From contig OW388299.1 in NCBI GenBank assembly GCA_936450465.1, positions 36,901,548 to 36,965,547 of the forward strand: DNA of 64,000 nt. The letters are read 5' to 3'. How positions within the stretch are numbered: position 1 is the first letter of the stretch; each line of letters starts with the position of its first letter. The notes under the pieces are model-generated. The model worked only from the letters and a program-made list of their open reading frames with translations, did no database searches and was not told the origin of the DNA. Positions 26,105 through 38,168 of the stretch are shown here, piece by piece. The position numbers were made by a program, and so were the translations under genes. This DNA is from Gibbula magus. Its lineage: Eukaryota; Mollusca; Gastropoda; Trochida; Trochidae.

Positions 26105-26197
26105 ATCTTACAAATGTATTTGTCTCTGGCTGGAATCGAACCAGCGAACTACAGATTTGTAGACTAGAAGCTTGTCAACTGCGCTACTGCGACAGTG
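26105..26197 (-). other. tRNA-like sequence (degraded tRNA or SINE head)
   Basis: On the - strand GTCGCAGTAGCGCAGTTGAC resembles an acceptor plus A box. GCTGGTTCGATTCCAGC makes a perfect T-arm with B box. The anticodon and D stems do not pair well, so I do not call a functional tRNA. Confidence 0.5.
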
Positions 26198-26537
26198 ACG
26201 TCAGTCATATGATTTTTAGACGGGTGAATATTGTTACTGTTAAGACTGATTTTAAAGTAAATTTACAAGGATTTTACATTTTGTTTATGGGAATTTTTAT
26301 TATTATTATAGGTATTGGTATACATTTGTGTTTTATTTCTGTAGTTGAATTATGATTTCATTGGAGAATACATATTTTAAATAAGAAACCGCTTTTTAAC
26401 CGGCATAGTAATTGCTTATGGAAATAGGACAATTGTATTACCTGTGCATATGTGTGTGTTTGTATATATAATGGATGTATTTTATATTTTTGCCATCGTG
26501 TTATAGGTCATAAATGTCATAAATATAAATTATATTT

Positions 26538-26980
26538 TTAAAGGCGTTATAGCACGTTCTGCTTACTGATATAAAGTGCTCTCACAAAACAACAAGTAAT
26601 TGTTACCAATGACAGAATAAATCTCCTGTATCCATAAAAAGAGTTCTAAAATGAACGTGCATTGTTCAGTTAAGCCATGCCAGTCCATTTCCCATCGTAG
26701 GCTTTTAAATATGATACAATAGTGGAATGGTCAACAATCTTGTTGTCTGAACTCTCAAATTCTCGTGAGGCATACAAATCTACCCCTCATACTGAAGGGT
26801 TTTATACAAATGTCGCTTTATACGTCGCACCATTTTCTTCCAATACGGATAACCGTTTTCAGGATACAGTTTATCGGGTCTGTAATGAGATATTTTACCC
26901 TCTAAAGTAAATATGTATTGTATAGTCTTTGATAATAAATCCACAAATGGTAAACTTGATAAAACATGATATACACAAAT
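26538..26980 (-). mobile_element. family B element, truncated copy
   Basis: It starts TTAAAGGCGTTATAGCACG. Inside are sequences inverted relative to the copy at 60197-60712, such as GGATAACCGTTTTC, TTTATACGTCGCACC and TTACCCTCTAAAGTAAATA. The far end is not recognisable. Confidence 0.6.
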
Positions 26981-27235
26981 TGTGCAATATGTTATACAGT
27001 CACTTCTCTGTCTCTCTTTTTTGTGATATTAAATGTTTCTGTTTTTAAAAATAAATTTATGTAATAACACAATATTCTGTGGATCAGTCAGCGTCTTCAT
27101 ACTAAGACGAAGAACTGTCGAAACGGCTCACATACATGAACTTAAATACATACACATGATATATATCCATGCATAGGCCTAGACATAGCATGCATACATG
27201 TATGCAGTCATCCATTCATCCATCCATGATCCACC

Positions 27236-27378
27236 TATACAAACATACATACGTACATACATACATACATACATACGTACGTACGTACGTACGTACATAC
27301 ATACGTACGTACGTACATACATACGTACATGTACGTACGTATATACATAGTAATTTACATACATACATACAATTAATA
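27236..27378. repeat. (ACAT/ACGT)n microsatellite
   Basis: Alternating ACATAC and ACGTAC tetranucleotide blocks over about 140 bp. The apparent frames on both strands (YVHT / YVRT repeats) are repeat artefacts. Confidence 0.9.
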
Positions 27379-27454
27379 TCAGTTTGATATTGATAACTAT
27401 CTGCAGTAAATCAGAAATAAATTGATGACCTGTCAAATAACAATCTTTTTATAT

Positions 27455-27525
27455 CGTTACCTCGGTCCGATACTGATAAACATGCTCGGCAGAGCCTCGA
27501 ATGTTTATCAGTATCGTGCCTCGTG
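27455..27525. repeat. perfect-arm hairpin
   Basis: CGATACTGATAAACAT (27469) and ATGTTTATCAGTATCG (27501) are exact inverted repeats, extended by GCTC/GAGC-type pairs around a short loop. Confidence 0.75.
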
Positions 27526-27721
27526 AAGAACTTTCCCCTCTGTTGTTGGATACACAGTATCCGTATCTGACCTCTAAAATTGATATAATACATGTTGTTT
27601 ATAAAGCCGCCTTTCACCAGCAACCGATCACACTTGTACGACTATATCAAATTATAAATTGATATCATTGATATCACGTTTTAAATCGTAGCTATTGCTG
27701 ACAAAGTGGGCCTTGTTGTGT

Positions 27722-27830
27722 ATGGCAAATAGCGACCCAGCACTCGGCGTCCACTGTGATATCACCCTCTCGCTACCGCTCGCGGGTGATATCACAGCGA
27801 ACGCCTCGTGCTGAGGTCGCTATTTCACCC
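27722..27830. mobile_element. near-palindromic foldback element
   Basis: The arms AAATAGCGACC...CTGTGATATCACC and GGTGATATCACAG...GGTCGCTATTT meet at CTCTCGCTACCGCTCGC. About 100 bp, noncoding. It resembles one end of a larger dispersed element. Confidence 0.7.
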
Positions 27831-28189
27831 ATAGCTATGTAAAGTTTGTCTTTATTTCCACCTATAAAATTGTAAATACTTACAACATGTATGCGGCATT
27901 GCGAACGGTCGTTCATCGCACTTTTCCAAGAAATCATAATCTCGAACCAGTTGACAAATAAGCACATGTCAACCCTAATATGGTTATGTTGTTTGACCTT
28001 TCAAATAAAAGCTAACCTCGACCCATAACTGATGAAAATATGTTGATTAGTTTGTGTGCCGTTTGGTTTCACATGTCTCTCAGAAAGGTAAAATTGTATC
28101 TTTATTTCTGTGAATAAATATGCGCATTTTTATATAGAATAAAAGATTATTCTTTTCGGTTTATTGTGATATAAAAATCATGAAAATGC

Positions 28190-28980
28190 ATTCAGTATTT
28201 TAGCCGTGATAAATGTGCAAGTTGTTGTGAAAATCGCCGATTGTTAAAGGGATTGTCGGTGTAAACGTGCCCTTTTCCACGGCGCTTGCTGTGTCTTTAT
28301 TATTTTTTTGACATTTGCTAATTTTATATGGGAATGTAGTCCATTGTTTCCCCTTTATTTTGCCGTATTTTTTTTTGAAAACAAACAATTCGCTCACATG
28401 ATATGAAGTGCGGGAGTAAGGCGAGTTAGCGATTTTTTTCCCTGTCTCGCGAGATGCGAGGCAGATAGCAGTCTCGGGCAAGGCAAACCCGACGCAATAC
28501 AAACACGTGGGTGAAAATAGCCTCAAGCGAATTGATGCTTCGGGGGCTAAGCCCGACAAAATTAGCCTTTTGTAAAGCTAATTATCGATGCGTTACGGGT
28601 CAACAATGCACACGCAAATTGGTGTGAATTTTGCTTGATATTCCGACCACACACTGAAGAAAGCTTCATTCTCATGTCGGGTCTCGGAGCGTAAATACAG
28701 CCATTCTCATGGGTCGGGTCGCGGACACAATCGACTCGGGACCCGTTAACAGGGCTAGTAAAGTAGTTAGACAGCCGTGAATTATTCTAAGTATCATATG
28801 CGGGATCCGTATACAGACACCTCGGAATCGCTTATAGCCCGCCCGGATAATTCCGGGATTCGCAAGTTAAGGGTTAAGATGCAAACCAATTCGCTGTATG
28901 GTATCTTGCACACAGAATCTAAACAATCTAGGTCTTGGTCATTAAATTTTACGAAGGAGATGCTCAATAAATACTGACTG
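28190..28980. other. higher-GC dispersed-repeat island
   Basis: A 119-codon - strand frame (28200-28559) and a 66-codon + frame lie here, both without a recognised domain. The C/G-rich motifs (GTCTCGCGAGATGCGAGG, GGGTCGGGTCGCGGAC) contrast with the AT-rich flanks. I read it as an old mobile-element insertion, not a host gene. Confidence 0.35.
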
Positions 28981-29029
28981 AAGATTATAATATAAAAATT
29001 CTACATAACATGTGTAAGTAAGAGTTTAC

Positions 29030-30606
29030 ACATCCAATTTATTCTCAACATAATTACAAGATGAATATCAATCATACATCACAGCACTACATTACAAATT
29101 GTCTCAGCAACAAGGTACATTCTGACTGCTTGGTAGGGTTTCATTCATTGCACCGAGGACTACTTCAAATCACAAGGAAATTCACACTTGTATTTCAAAT
29201 CTTAAGAAACTCTACTTTGTTCGTTCAATAGGGGCACATGGATTGATCAACAATTGGTTTCTTCATAGTTTGTGGATTGTTAATTCCTAGTCCTCTTTTC
29301 TTTTCATAACTAAAAGAACAACCTCCCCTGCAAGGTATAACTCATTCTCCATCACTGGCTAATTTAAGCCTTGCCACATTTTCATAATGTTTCTCCCTGG
29401 AGTATCAGCCCACTATGCATTTCAAGTACAATGCTCCGCTATGTTAGCATGGAAAAGTGAAGGAAATGCTGCAAGGCTTAAATTAGCCAGTGATGGAGAC
29501 TGGCAAGAGTTATGCCTAACATAGGGCAACTTCCCAATGCAAGGCATAACTCTTGCCAGTCTTCATTACTGGCTGATTTAGGCCTTGCAGTATTTCCTTA
29601 AGAAATTTGTGCTTAGAAATCCAGGCCCACTATGCATTTATGGTGCAGCGATTCACTATCTAGGCACAACAAAGCGAGTGAAATACCGCAAGGCTTAAAT
29701 CAGCCAGTAATGCAGACTGGCAAGAGTTATGCCTTGCGTTTGGAAGTTGAACATAGGGAAGATGGACTAAGAAGTACTACATTTTCTTTCCATAACTAAG
29801 ATGTACCATCCTTTCTTTTTTCGTAACAATTAGAAATCAATTTTCTTTTATAACCAGATATACTCTGGGTGTAAGGCGATGTTCCAACTAAATACAAACC
29901 ATTATCTCTCACTTAGAGGTTCAACATTTTTAACGTCATGTCTCCTCTCCGTCGGACAATATTATTTCAATGTTCAGAGGCACCATTCAGAGATTCATCT
30001 CTGTCGTGAACGTATTTCTGCTTTTGAGGTGAGCCTGTAATCTGCATACTGTTTCCTCAGAATAGGATCGTATGAGACATTGTCGGAAAATGTGTCCGTA
30101 CTGAAACAGATGAGTTCACTGTAAAGACAATTTTCTTTAACCCACAAATCCTTACAGCTTCTTATCAAATCAGTTGAATAACTTTAAACCTTTCTCTAAA
30201 TGAAGGTCTAGATGAGGAAAAAAATCTTACTGTATGTAAAACATCTTTGGCAAATGCAGGTAACATACGGGAAATCTTAGTTTCCAAGATCTACCATCCT
30301 TCAAATGCATCTGCTGCTTAGTTTAAAATGGGTGAAATGTCAAAATGTCCAGCAAACCCCATACGGCTCTTTTTTTTAAATACATGTACCATACAAAGTA
30401 TTGAAATTTTCACATCGCACAGAAAATGGTCAGTTTGAACTGAACCAATCAGGATTCTGGTACAAGAAAATGTTGTAATAGGAACAGAGGTCACTTTGGA
30501 AGAATGATGGTTGTGCGAGATGGATTCGGGGAGGTCTGTTGCTTTTTCAAATTAAAAGCTACTAAAGTTAAAGTTATCTGGACCACTGTAGATGTTAAGA
30601 TACTCA
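29030..30606 (-). other. probable 3' UTR of the C2H2/membrane gene with two foldback insertions
   Basis: It lies directly downstream of the TAG at 30607-30609. On the - strand a possible AATAAA is at 29038-29043. Two tandem family A elements occupy 29325-29747. The UTR end is inferred. Confidence 0.35.
29325..29747. mobile_element. two adjacent family A foldback elements
   Basis: Copy 1 spans about 29325-29529 and copy 2 about 29531-29747. Each has arms CAAGGCATAACTCTTGCCAG + TCTCCATCACTGGCTAA + TTTAAGCCTTGC (with small differences) facing the reverse complement. A less conserved centre carries CCCACTATGCATTT. No coding capacity. Confidence 0.88.
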
Positions 30607-33600
30607 CTAGTAGTACTGGAAGAAGAGACAGTAGTAGATGAAGATGGAGAACGAGATGAGGATGGACATCACGATGTACATGGCCACCGCACTGTTAGAC
30701 TGCAACACACGTCAAGTTCGAATATTATTCTGTTATAATAGAATAGAAGATGAGATCTAGGCATCAATTGCAGCATCTTGCGCCCCCAGGGTATTTTGGT
30801 TTATTTCTTTAATACCGTGAGGGTGTAATAGGGAAGAGGCTCTAAATGACTAACAATATATTATTTCAATCGGTCTTACACTTTATATTATCTATTATAT
30901 CAATTATTTATATACTATTATATCAAAATAACAGGTTATTCATTTTACTGAAAACTATCAGTGTAAAAATATTGTGAGCATAAAAATATTATTCTTTATT
31001 TTTTCTTGTTCTATTCTTGTTCACAATATGAGATATTATTTTGCTTCCATTTGAATCAATTGTGTACACACTAAGGGACGGGTAATTTAAATTGGAAACT
31101 TGTTCTCTAGAACATCGGCAAGATGAAAAAAGTGAAACATTTAATACTAACATCATCAGCCACATAGCCATGTGTTATCAGTTCCATAGTCTAAAATGGC
31201 CTTTGAGATGATCTTTTATTATGAAAGATATATAACGCTGAACTCACGGGTTGTACAGGAACATCCCAGAACTTGCTGCAAGTCAGGAAGGAGCACACAC
31301 TGTCATGGAGTCTCTCTGGAATAGAGTATGGTAACTTGATTCAATAACAGGCACAAATATTGATAACATTGTGAACAGTTGGTATAAAATCAACTTTCCT
31401 ATACAAGGTATAACTCACACAAGTTGTCTAATTTAAGCCTTGCAACATTTGCTTAATGTTTCTGTGCTAGTGAATCAGAGCCTACTATGCAATTCAGATG
31501 CAGTGCACCACTCTGTTAGCTGGGAAAGTTAAAGAAATGCTGCAAGGCTTAAATTAGCCAGTGGTGGAGACTGGCACAAGCTATGCCTTACATAGGGCAG
31601 TTGCTATTAAATAATTCCAGGAGTGACTCTGGACTTCAATGCAAACGAACCACAAATATCAGAATGATAATGATGAGATTAATAATTATTTTGTCACATA
31701 TCTTTTGCATATATATAGAAACGGATAGAAGGAAAACAGGGCCATCATACAGTAGGAATACAATTATCTACTGCGTTGCCTAATGATATCATCCAAAATT
31801 ACCTTTGCTATAGACAGTTTCTGCAAACTGAAGTTTTTGACAAAATGGACATTTCTTCCAACTTTTGATTGGAATCCTACCTCTTATTCATGCACTAATT
31901 TAAATTTTAGATGCTCGAGTGTCTTAAGGTGAGGTCAATGAGGATGGAAACCTTTAGTTAGCTTTGTTTGAATAAGATGACAAGATCTAGAGATTGTGGT
32001 AAATTCAGCACAAAACAGTCCTACCTGTGATTTGCTTCGTTGCATTTTGAGACAGGTGTATAGGAATACATGACTTCATCTGACTCTGCAAAACACACAT
32101 AAAACATGACATCTTTTAATCATTTCAGGATTCCTTTTTCTCAGACCATATTTATTCTATACATCCTTCTCCACCAGAGTATTTATATCCACAAGGTTAT
32201 TTTAATCCCCTGATTGTCTAAGAAGCTTCTGCCTCACATTGCCGGAGCCTGGTTACGCATCGCTATATATAGCATGTATTTTGTCAATGAAATTGTGATT
32301 TGAAATTTGATGATTTCTAATTGATCTTCTCATCCTGTCACTGCCAATATTGATTTTAATTAATTTCATTGATAAGTTATTTATAGCACAATACAATTAG
32401 AATTTTCACATAGCTTTTAAAGCTAAGACTAAAACTACTATGAGCAACATATTGTCCTTTGTTTTTTTTTATGAGGAACAAATTTATGAGTTTCAGCTGG
32501 ATTTGTCAGATTCCTAGATTGGACATTATTGTAAGAACAGATTTAGCACTCTATAGATACAAGTGATATTTGGTTGTTTCAAAGAGTATTTCACTGGTAT
32601 CATGAGGGCTAATTTTATCACCAGAAAAATATATGATATTCCATGGTTGATGTATTGAATAGAAATATTTGAGCCTCAATTTTTATTTAAAACCAAGATG
32701 GTAATAAAAGTAGCCAACATTAAAGAAAGTTTTTGACATTTCATTCCCAAGTTTAGGATCTATCACACTGCAACTACTGCATACAATCAAACCAAGGAAA
32801 CATACTTTGCATTTGTCCTTGATTTCGGAGATATCATCTTCAATACACAGCGCTACGTCCCAGAAGTCTGGTTTTCTTGATCCAGACAGGACGTCACATC
32901 GGTAGACATCACAGTAGTCACTCAGACACACAGTTGATGATGACTGAAAAACAAACACATGGTGTAATTCATTTGGGTGTTTAATTCTTCAACTTAAGAT
33001 CCTGTAAAATCCCAGGAGTTTTTTTAAGCTTGTGGTTAAAACTGAAGTATACTTTTACAGCTGTGACTCCTGTAAATTGGCCACTCAGAATGTTTTGCGT
33101 TTCAAGACTATTTCACTCCAAACTATTTCAATCCCTGTGCATAGCTCAGTCGACCGCTATCAGTTAAGTTCAGCAACAACGGGCGTGGCTCGCTGGATGG
33201 GTGGGTTACCCGCCTCATTGCTGAATGAAAACTGAGAGTTTGAAGGGTGATTCCCTGCCACACACTGAGACATGAGTTGAGAGGCTCATGGTGTCACCTT
33301 GGGCAAGAGACTTTATTCAAATGTGCCTCTGTTCACTCAGCAGTACAATTGACTACCTGGTTTGGAAGTGAAGGCAATGTGACAGATAACCTTTGAGCAC
33401 CTTAATTGGTAGCCCAGGTTGCATACTCCAAAGGGAGTTGAGAATGAAAAAGGAATGATATTGGTCCTTACACCAGGGTAATAATGTGTGTAGCGCTTTG
33501 AGCATGGCCCTTTGTGTTGAAGAGTTCAGCGCCATATATGTATCCTCATTATTATCCTCATTATTACAAGGCATAACTTGTGCCAGTCTCCATCACTGGC

Positions 33601-34753
33601 TAATTTAAGCCTTGCCGTATTTCCTTAACACTTCCTGCTAGCAAATTAGAGCAACTATGCTGTTGAAGTGTTCAGGTGCAGCGTGTTGCTATATTAGCAT
33701 GCAAAGTAAAGGAAATGAGGCAAGGCTTAAATAAGCCAGTGATGGAGACTGGCATGAGTTATGCCTTGTGTAGGGATGTTGATATCACTCATGTCCCATT
33801 AGCTAGGGTTATTCCAGGAAGAAGCATTCATTTTATCTGGAACTGTTGAACCATGGGTGATACTGAACCGAATTTAAAAAGAGTCTTGTACCCATAACTT
33901 ATTACAAATTACACCCAAAATCACAACTTACCTGCTGAATTGAGTCTGAGTGTCGTCTATCAAAATGTTTGTCAAGGAAACTCTCAGCTAGAAATGCTTT
34001 CCCGCAGAAATTACACTTCCACCTGTTCGGGGACTCCATAAATTTGTTTTTTTCCTGTAATATATAAAATCAAAACATGATATTAAAAAACCTACAGGAA
34101 AAACACAACTGAGGATGATATTTACTGATTTACCCATAATCTGTTCATATAAATGAGATCATCTTGAAATCTTTGAATTAGTTTGATTATCTGAAAGATA
34201 GTCGCCCTCGAGGGGCCTAATCATTATATACCCGGGCTGATTGGCGAGCCAAGCTAAGCTTCACTGCTGATTTATAAATATGGGTCCTATGGAAAAAGCA
34301 GACAGTGACTCGCTTTAAGAATGAAATTGACAAACCTGATTGTAATAGATTTCTCGTTCCAATGCATAGGGACATGATATTGGCATCTTAGTGCCAAAGT
34401 CTTTGTAAATATCCCATAATTTCTGTAAGAAAAAGAATTAATACATATATATCAATATTCATTTGTCTCTTGATTTCTTTGTTTTAATTTATTTATCATC
34501 ATTAGCTTGCTAGCCTCTCATGCCTCAAAAGTTTGTGATATACCGGTATATATATATATATATATATACACACTGGTATCATTTTTCTAGTTTTATGAAA
34601 TTGTAGATCACATGTCAAAGAAAAATATTCAGAAACTTTTAAAGTTATTATAAACACTCTCCAACTTACGAATCGGATAACATTTCGCACAATTTTCGCA
34701 CTTTCTCTTGAGCATCGATTTGAAGATGAAAACTTGGCTGCTAATAGCAATAA
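30607..34753 (-). CDS. single C2H2 zinc-finger protein with C-terminal membrane helix (7 exons; first exon not found)
   Basis: I do not recognise a named gene. Exons in transcription order: 34753-34670, 34422-34336, 34054-33932, 32943-32806, 32085-32025, 31315-31248, 30699-30607. All borders are AG/GT, phases join, and they total 654 nt (217 aa plus TAG). The known part starts LLLLAAKFSSSNR, which looks like the end of a signal peptide. The third exon has one C2H2 finger, C-X2-C-X12-H-X4-H (WKCNFCGKAF...DKHFDRRH). A cysteine-rich block follows (VCLSDYCDVYRCDV), then a possible N-glycosylation NAT and FWDVPVQP. The last exon encodes a 20-24 residue hydrophobic helix (AVAMYIVMSILISFSIFIYY) with a 5-7 residue tail. 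Likely topology: secretory-pathway, type I single-pass (inference). The initiator exon should lie above 34760. Confidence 0.82.
31395..31612. mobile_element. family A foldback element
   Basis: ACAAGGTATAACTCACACAA, TAATTTAAGCCTTGCAACAT, then GCAAGGCTTAAATTAGCCAG and CTGGCACAAGCTATGCCTTA. It lies in the intron between the exons at 31248-31315 and 32025-32085. Confidence 0.88.
33178..33565 (+). mobile_element. second tRNA-derived SINE family (V), diverged copy
   Basis: The head GGCTCGCTGGATGGGTGGGT and B-box-like TTTGAAGGGTGATTCCC are followed by CACCTTGGGCAAGAGACTTT and CAGGGTAATAATGTGTGTAG. These match the layout of the copy at 45683-46020 (CTTGGGCAAGGCACTTC, AGGGTAATAATGTACCG). It ends in an AT-rich TTATCCTCATTATT repeat. 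Confidence 0.65.
33566..33780. mobile_element. family A foldback element
   Basis: ACAAGGCATAACTTGTGCCA, TCTCCATCACTGGCTAATTT, TAAGCCTTGCCGTATTTCC, mirrored by AAGGCTTAAATAAGCCAGTG and GGCATGAGTTATGCCTTGTG. It lies in the intron between 32943 and 33932, inserted next to the family V SINE. Confidence 0.88.
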
Positions 34754-35860
34754 CTGAAAGCAAAAACACAAAGTGATATGTTACATCTTCAGTTTGTGCA
34801 AATCATGAAATGGACGCATCCAGACTTTACCGGGTGCTATAGTCCAGAGCGGTATATATACTGAACAGTAAAAGAAACATAAGTCTCTGGGAAAACAGCC
34901 ACATTCCTGTTCTGATGATGCCCAATGTGTTTTTTAATGCAATTGGAACTTGTGCAAACACTCCCATGAAGTTGTTTGATGCAAAATCCCTGTCTTTGCT
35001 GATGATTTGCCGTTATGATGTCATTTTGAATTATATTCAGAATGGTTCTAAGAGTCTCATTTTGGTAAAACTTCAGGGTATTGCATTCTTTTTCGGTACC
35101 AAGGTGTTCCACAAGCACATTAATACAGTCCTTGCAAACTGTTCAGCATGCAATCAGCCAATATCCCAGTTTCCGAAAATTTCACCTTCTTAAACATTGA
35201 GACTGGAGTCACAATTTGGGGTCCTTTTCACAGAGCAAGTCTCGGATTACAGCACAAGTAATTTGAATTTTACCAGGCTCATGCAGATCATGTTATCATG
35301 ACAACATGTGACATGGATTTTTGTCAAACCGATAACCTTTGACTTGCAATGGTTACCATCTGTACTCTACAGTACCAATAGCTCCACATGTTCTCTGACA
35401 TTTACTAATGATATGACAAACCATGGGCTGATATGCAAACACAAAAAACACAAAATAATCATTAAAACTTGCATTTCTTTTGCTGTTCAGTATACAACTA
35501 GACTATAATTTCACACTAGCGCTACATAAAGGCCATGGCTGAATACAAGTATATATAAGATGAACTATGGGTGCTACTGTTGGTAATATTATCAACTGCA
35601 TTACACTACCAACCCTTACACTGGTTAAACTAACCCTAAAAGATTGACGAAAGGGATCCAAGGGTTAAAAAGAAATTAACAAGAATTAACAAAATCGATG
35701 TGTACATGGTAAAATGCAGTCTATCCATAATGATACATAAATGAATGGCTGTTTGTTATTTCAATTTCAAGTCAAAAGCATGTTATACTCATGTGTTTTC
35801 TTGAATCTTTCTCAGAAGTTAATCAGAAACAAATAGACCTAAAACTAAGTAACAGCAAAG
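34754..35860. other. intergenic or 5' intron stretch without recognised gene
   Basis: There are short open frames on both strands but none with domain-like content. The missing first exon of the C2H2/membrane gene may lie here or further right. Confidence 0.4.
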
Positions 35861-35867
35861 GCTGTAG

Positions 35868-38168
35868 GTGAGTTCGTAGACCAGACAGATTTGTAGACGT
35901 ACATTTTCGTTGGATTCGTAGACGGATGGGCGATGGATTCGATTCGTAGACATTCGTAGATATAGGAATATATTCAATGTTAATGAGCTATGAGATTACA
36001 ATAATGACAAACCAAGATATGATATTATAAACAGTGTAGTTGCTTATTGTTGGAGAATGTTCAACATCATGGTTTTTTTTAAACGTCGTTAATCAAAGCA
36101 ACTCACAACATCATTTTTACGTGTACACTAATATTGCACCATACTATGGTATTTTATGAGTGCATCAGTCAGCTAGTGCATGTACACTGAGTTAGTAGTA
36201 AACGAGAGTTATCTCCCTTGAACCATAATGAGAGTCTGTTGTGTTTTGTCTGGAGCTTACAATCGTGCCTAACACACACATAACAATAGTGTTTCTTTAA
36301 ATTGTTTTAATGAAATAATAATCAATAAAACATAAAGCTGTAATAAGTTGTATAAAAGTGAGACATATCGTTAATAAACATTTAGCATAAATATCTTCGC
36401 ATAGCAAAGTTTTGTATCGTGCCGTCATGTAAAGTCGCGGACATCAATTTTGATAAATTTTAGTTTAAGAAAGCGTGTTTCGTAAAATGGAAATCTATAG
36501 AATAATTTACATGTTTGAAAATGCAAAATAAAAATAGTTTTAATTTCTAGTAAGATAATAATATTGATAATAGCGTTTTGTGAATTGAGTTTTCTCCTGT
36601 TAAATGGGGGTATAGACTATAATATTCAATGTTGCTACAAAATCATGTATTAAAATATTTGTTACGATATATTTTACTAACATTATGTATTCAAGATGTA
36701 AAATGTAAAAGAAGTGAGACTTATTTTATTGTCAAATTACGATTTTATAAAAAAAATTAAAAACAACTCCCTGATATTTTCACTTTATTTCACAACATTT
36801 TTACAAGCAACAACTTTCATCCCTCACAGAATGTCAATTTGTTTCACTTGAAATTAAAAATGTTCAACACAGAATATTTATTTTGACCATGTCTTCTTTG
36901 TTGTTTTTTGAAGAATGAAATTTTTATAATTAAAAAAATAAATCTTTTTAAGAACTCTTACTTGAAATACTTATGTTAACTAATATGATGTCAATGAATA
37001 CTGAATTCAATTTTTTTTTTATCGTAGAACTATTTATTATACATCTTTGATAAAAAGAGATAAAATGTCATTATTTCTTCTTCAAAAATATTATTTTGAT
37101 ACATTGGGATATAAACTTCAATAATATATCGATGTCATTTGACATAATTAACTGGGCGCCACACTGTTTGTCCAGATTTTAACTATCACGACTATTGATG
37201 ACGTAGCGCACATCTGACCCAGATAGTGCCTACTTCAAAATGGCTTCTCCCGCTACGATAGCGATTATGTCAACAATCGAAATGTACGTTTTTATAAAGA
37301 CTTAATATCAAAAAAGGTTTGTTGAAACTTTTATCATTATGTGTTATGTTGTTTCGGCACAGCCAATCGTAACGTGTTAGGTGCGCGAATATTGATTACG
37401 CCAGGATACCATTGCAACGAATGCATGTTGTCATTAGTAAAAAAAAACACGATATATATGGATTAAATACAATTTTAAAACTATAGTACTCGATTATCAA
37501 TATAATATATCGTCGAGTACTTGGTTTTCGGACGCACTTGGTTTTCGGACGGCTCACATTTCGCGTAGTTTTTCATGATATTTGTAGTCAAGTGACATCA
37601 TCAATACAAAGGAGAGGTCTCCGCTAGCGGTCAGAATAACATGTTTCTTGTGAAACTTCCTAAGATTTGTAATATCATACAAACTTCACTCTTTAGCTTA
37701 AAATCTATCTCTATCCTGAACTACTTTTTGCATGTTATGAAAAAATCGACAATATGATAATTTGAACAAGTCATACCGGCTTCCAACAAAATTTCTACGT
37801 TGTCCTTGCGTTTTTGTAATATTCTGGGTCAACGGAAGTTACATAAATAGCTTGGGATATCCCTTTTTGGTATCGACCAATCAGATGTCCGAAAACGGCA
37901 TACACTCGCTGACTGTCATCATTTCGGATGTACTCACTAAATGAGACAAGATAGTCATCAAAACATTTTCCCAGACGAATTGTCTCCAATTTATTTTAGA
38001 TAAAGCTCATATGGAAAAATGGATGATACATATTTATTAATTTTCAAACATTTTTTATTGTCAACATTGATTTGTGTCTTAAGCGTCCGAAAACCAATCA
38101 CTCGAGGTTAATCCGTCTACGAATTCACTTCATCTATGAACCGGTCTGGTCTACGAAAACACCCGATC
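35868..38168. mobile_element. 2.3-kb inverted-repeat structure with a nested element
   Basis: The outer arms are GAGTTCGTAGACCAGACAGA with ATTCGTAGACGGATGG on the left and, read in reverse, GTTTTCGTAGACCAGACCGG with GAATTCGTAGACGGATT on the right (38107-38165). A second arm pair sits inside: CGAGTACTTGGTTTTCGGAC (37513) versus CGTCCGAAAACCAATCACTC (38085). No transposase is visible, so these are nonautonomous elements. Confidence 0.65.

Noticed and set aside
26105..26197. Functional tRNA gene on the - strand
   Set aside because: The T arm is perfect but the anticodon and D stems do not form, so only a tRNA-like sequence is reported.
27169..27436. Tyr/Val/His/Thr-repeat frames on both strands
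   Set aside because: Translation of the (ACAT/ACGT)n microsatellite.
28200..28559. 119-codon - strand frame
   Set aside because: No recognised domain. It lies in a repeat-like GC island, has no supporting splice sites, and starts in what looks like an inserted element.
34837..35193. Overlapping frames on both strands of about 92 codons
   Set aside because: Opposite-strand shadows of each other with no domain, and not in frame with the C2H2 gene.
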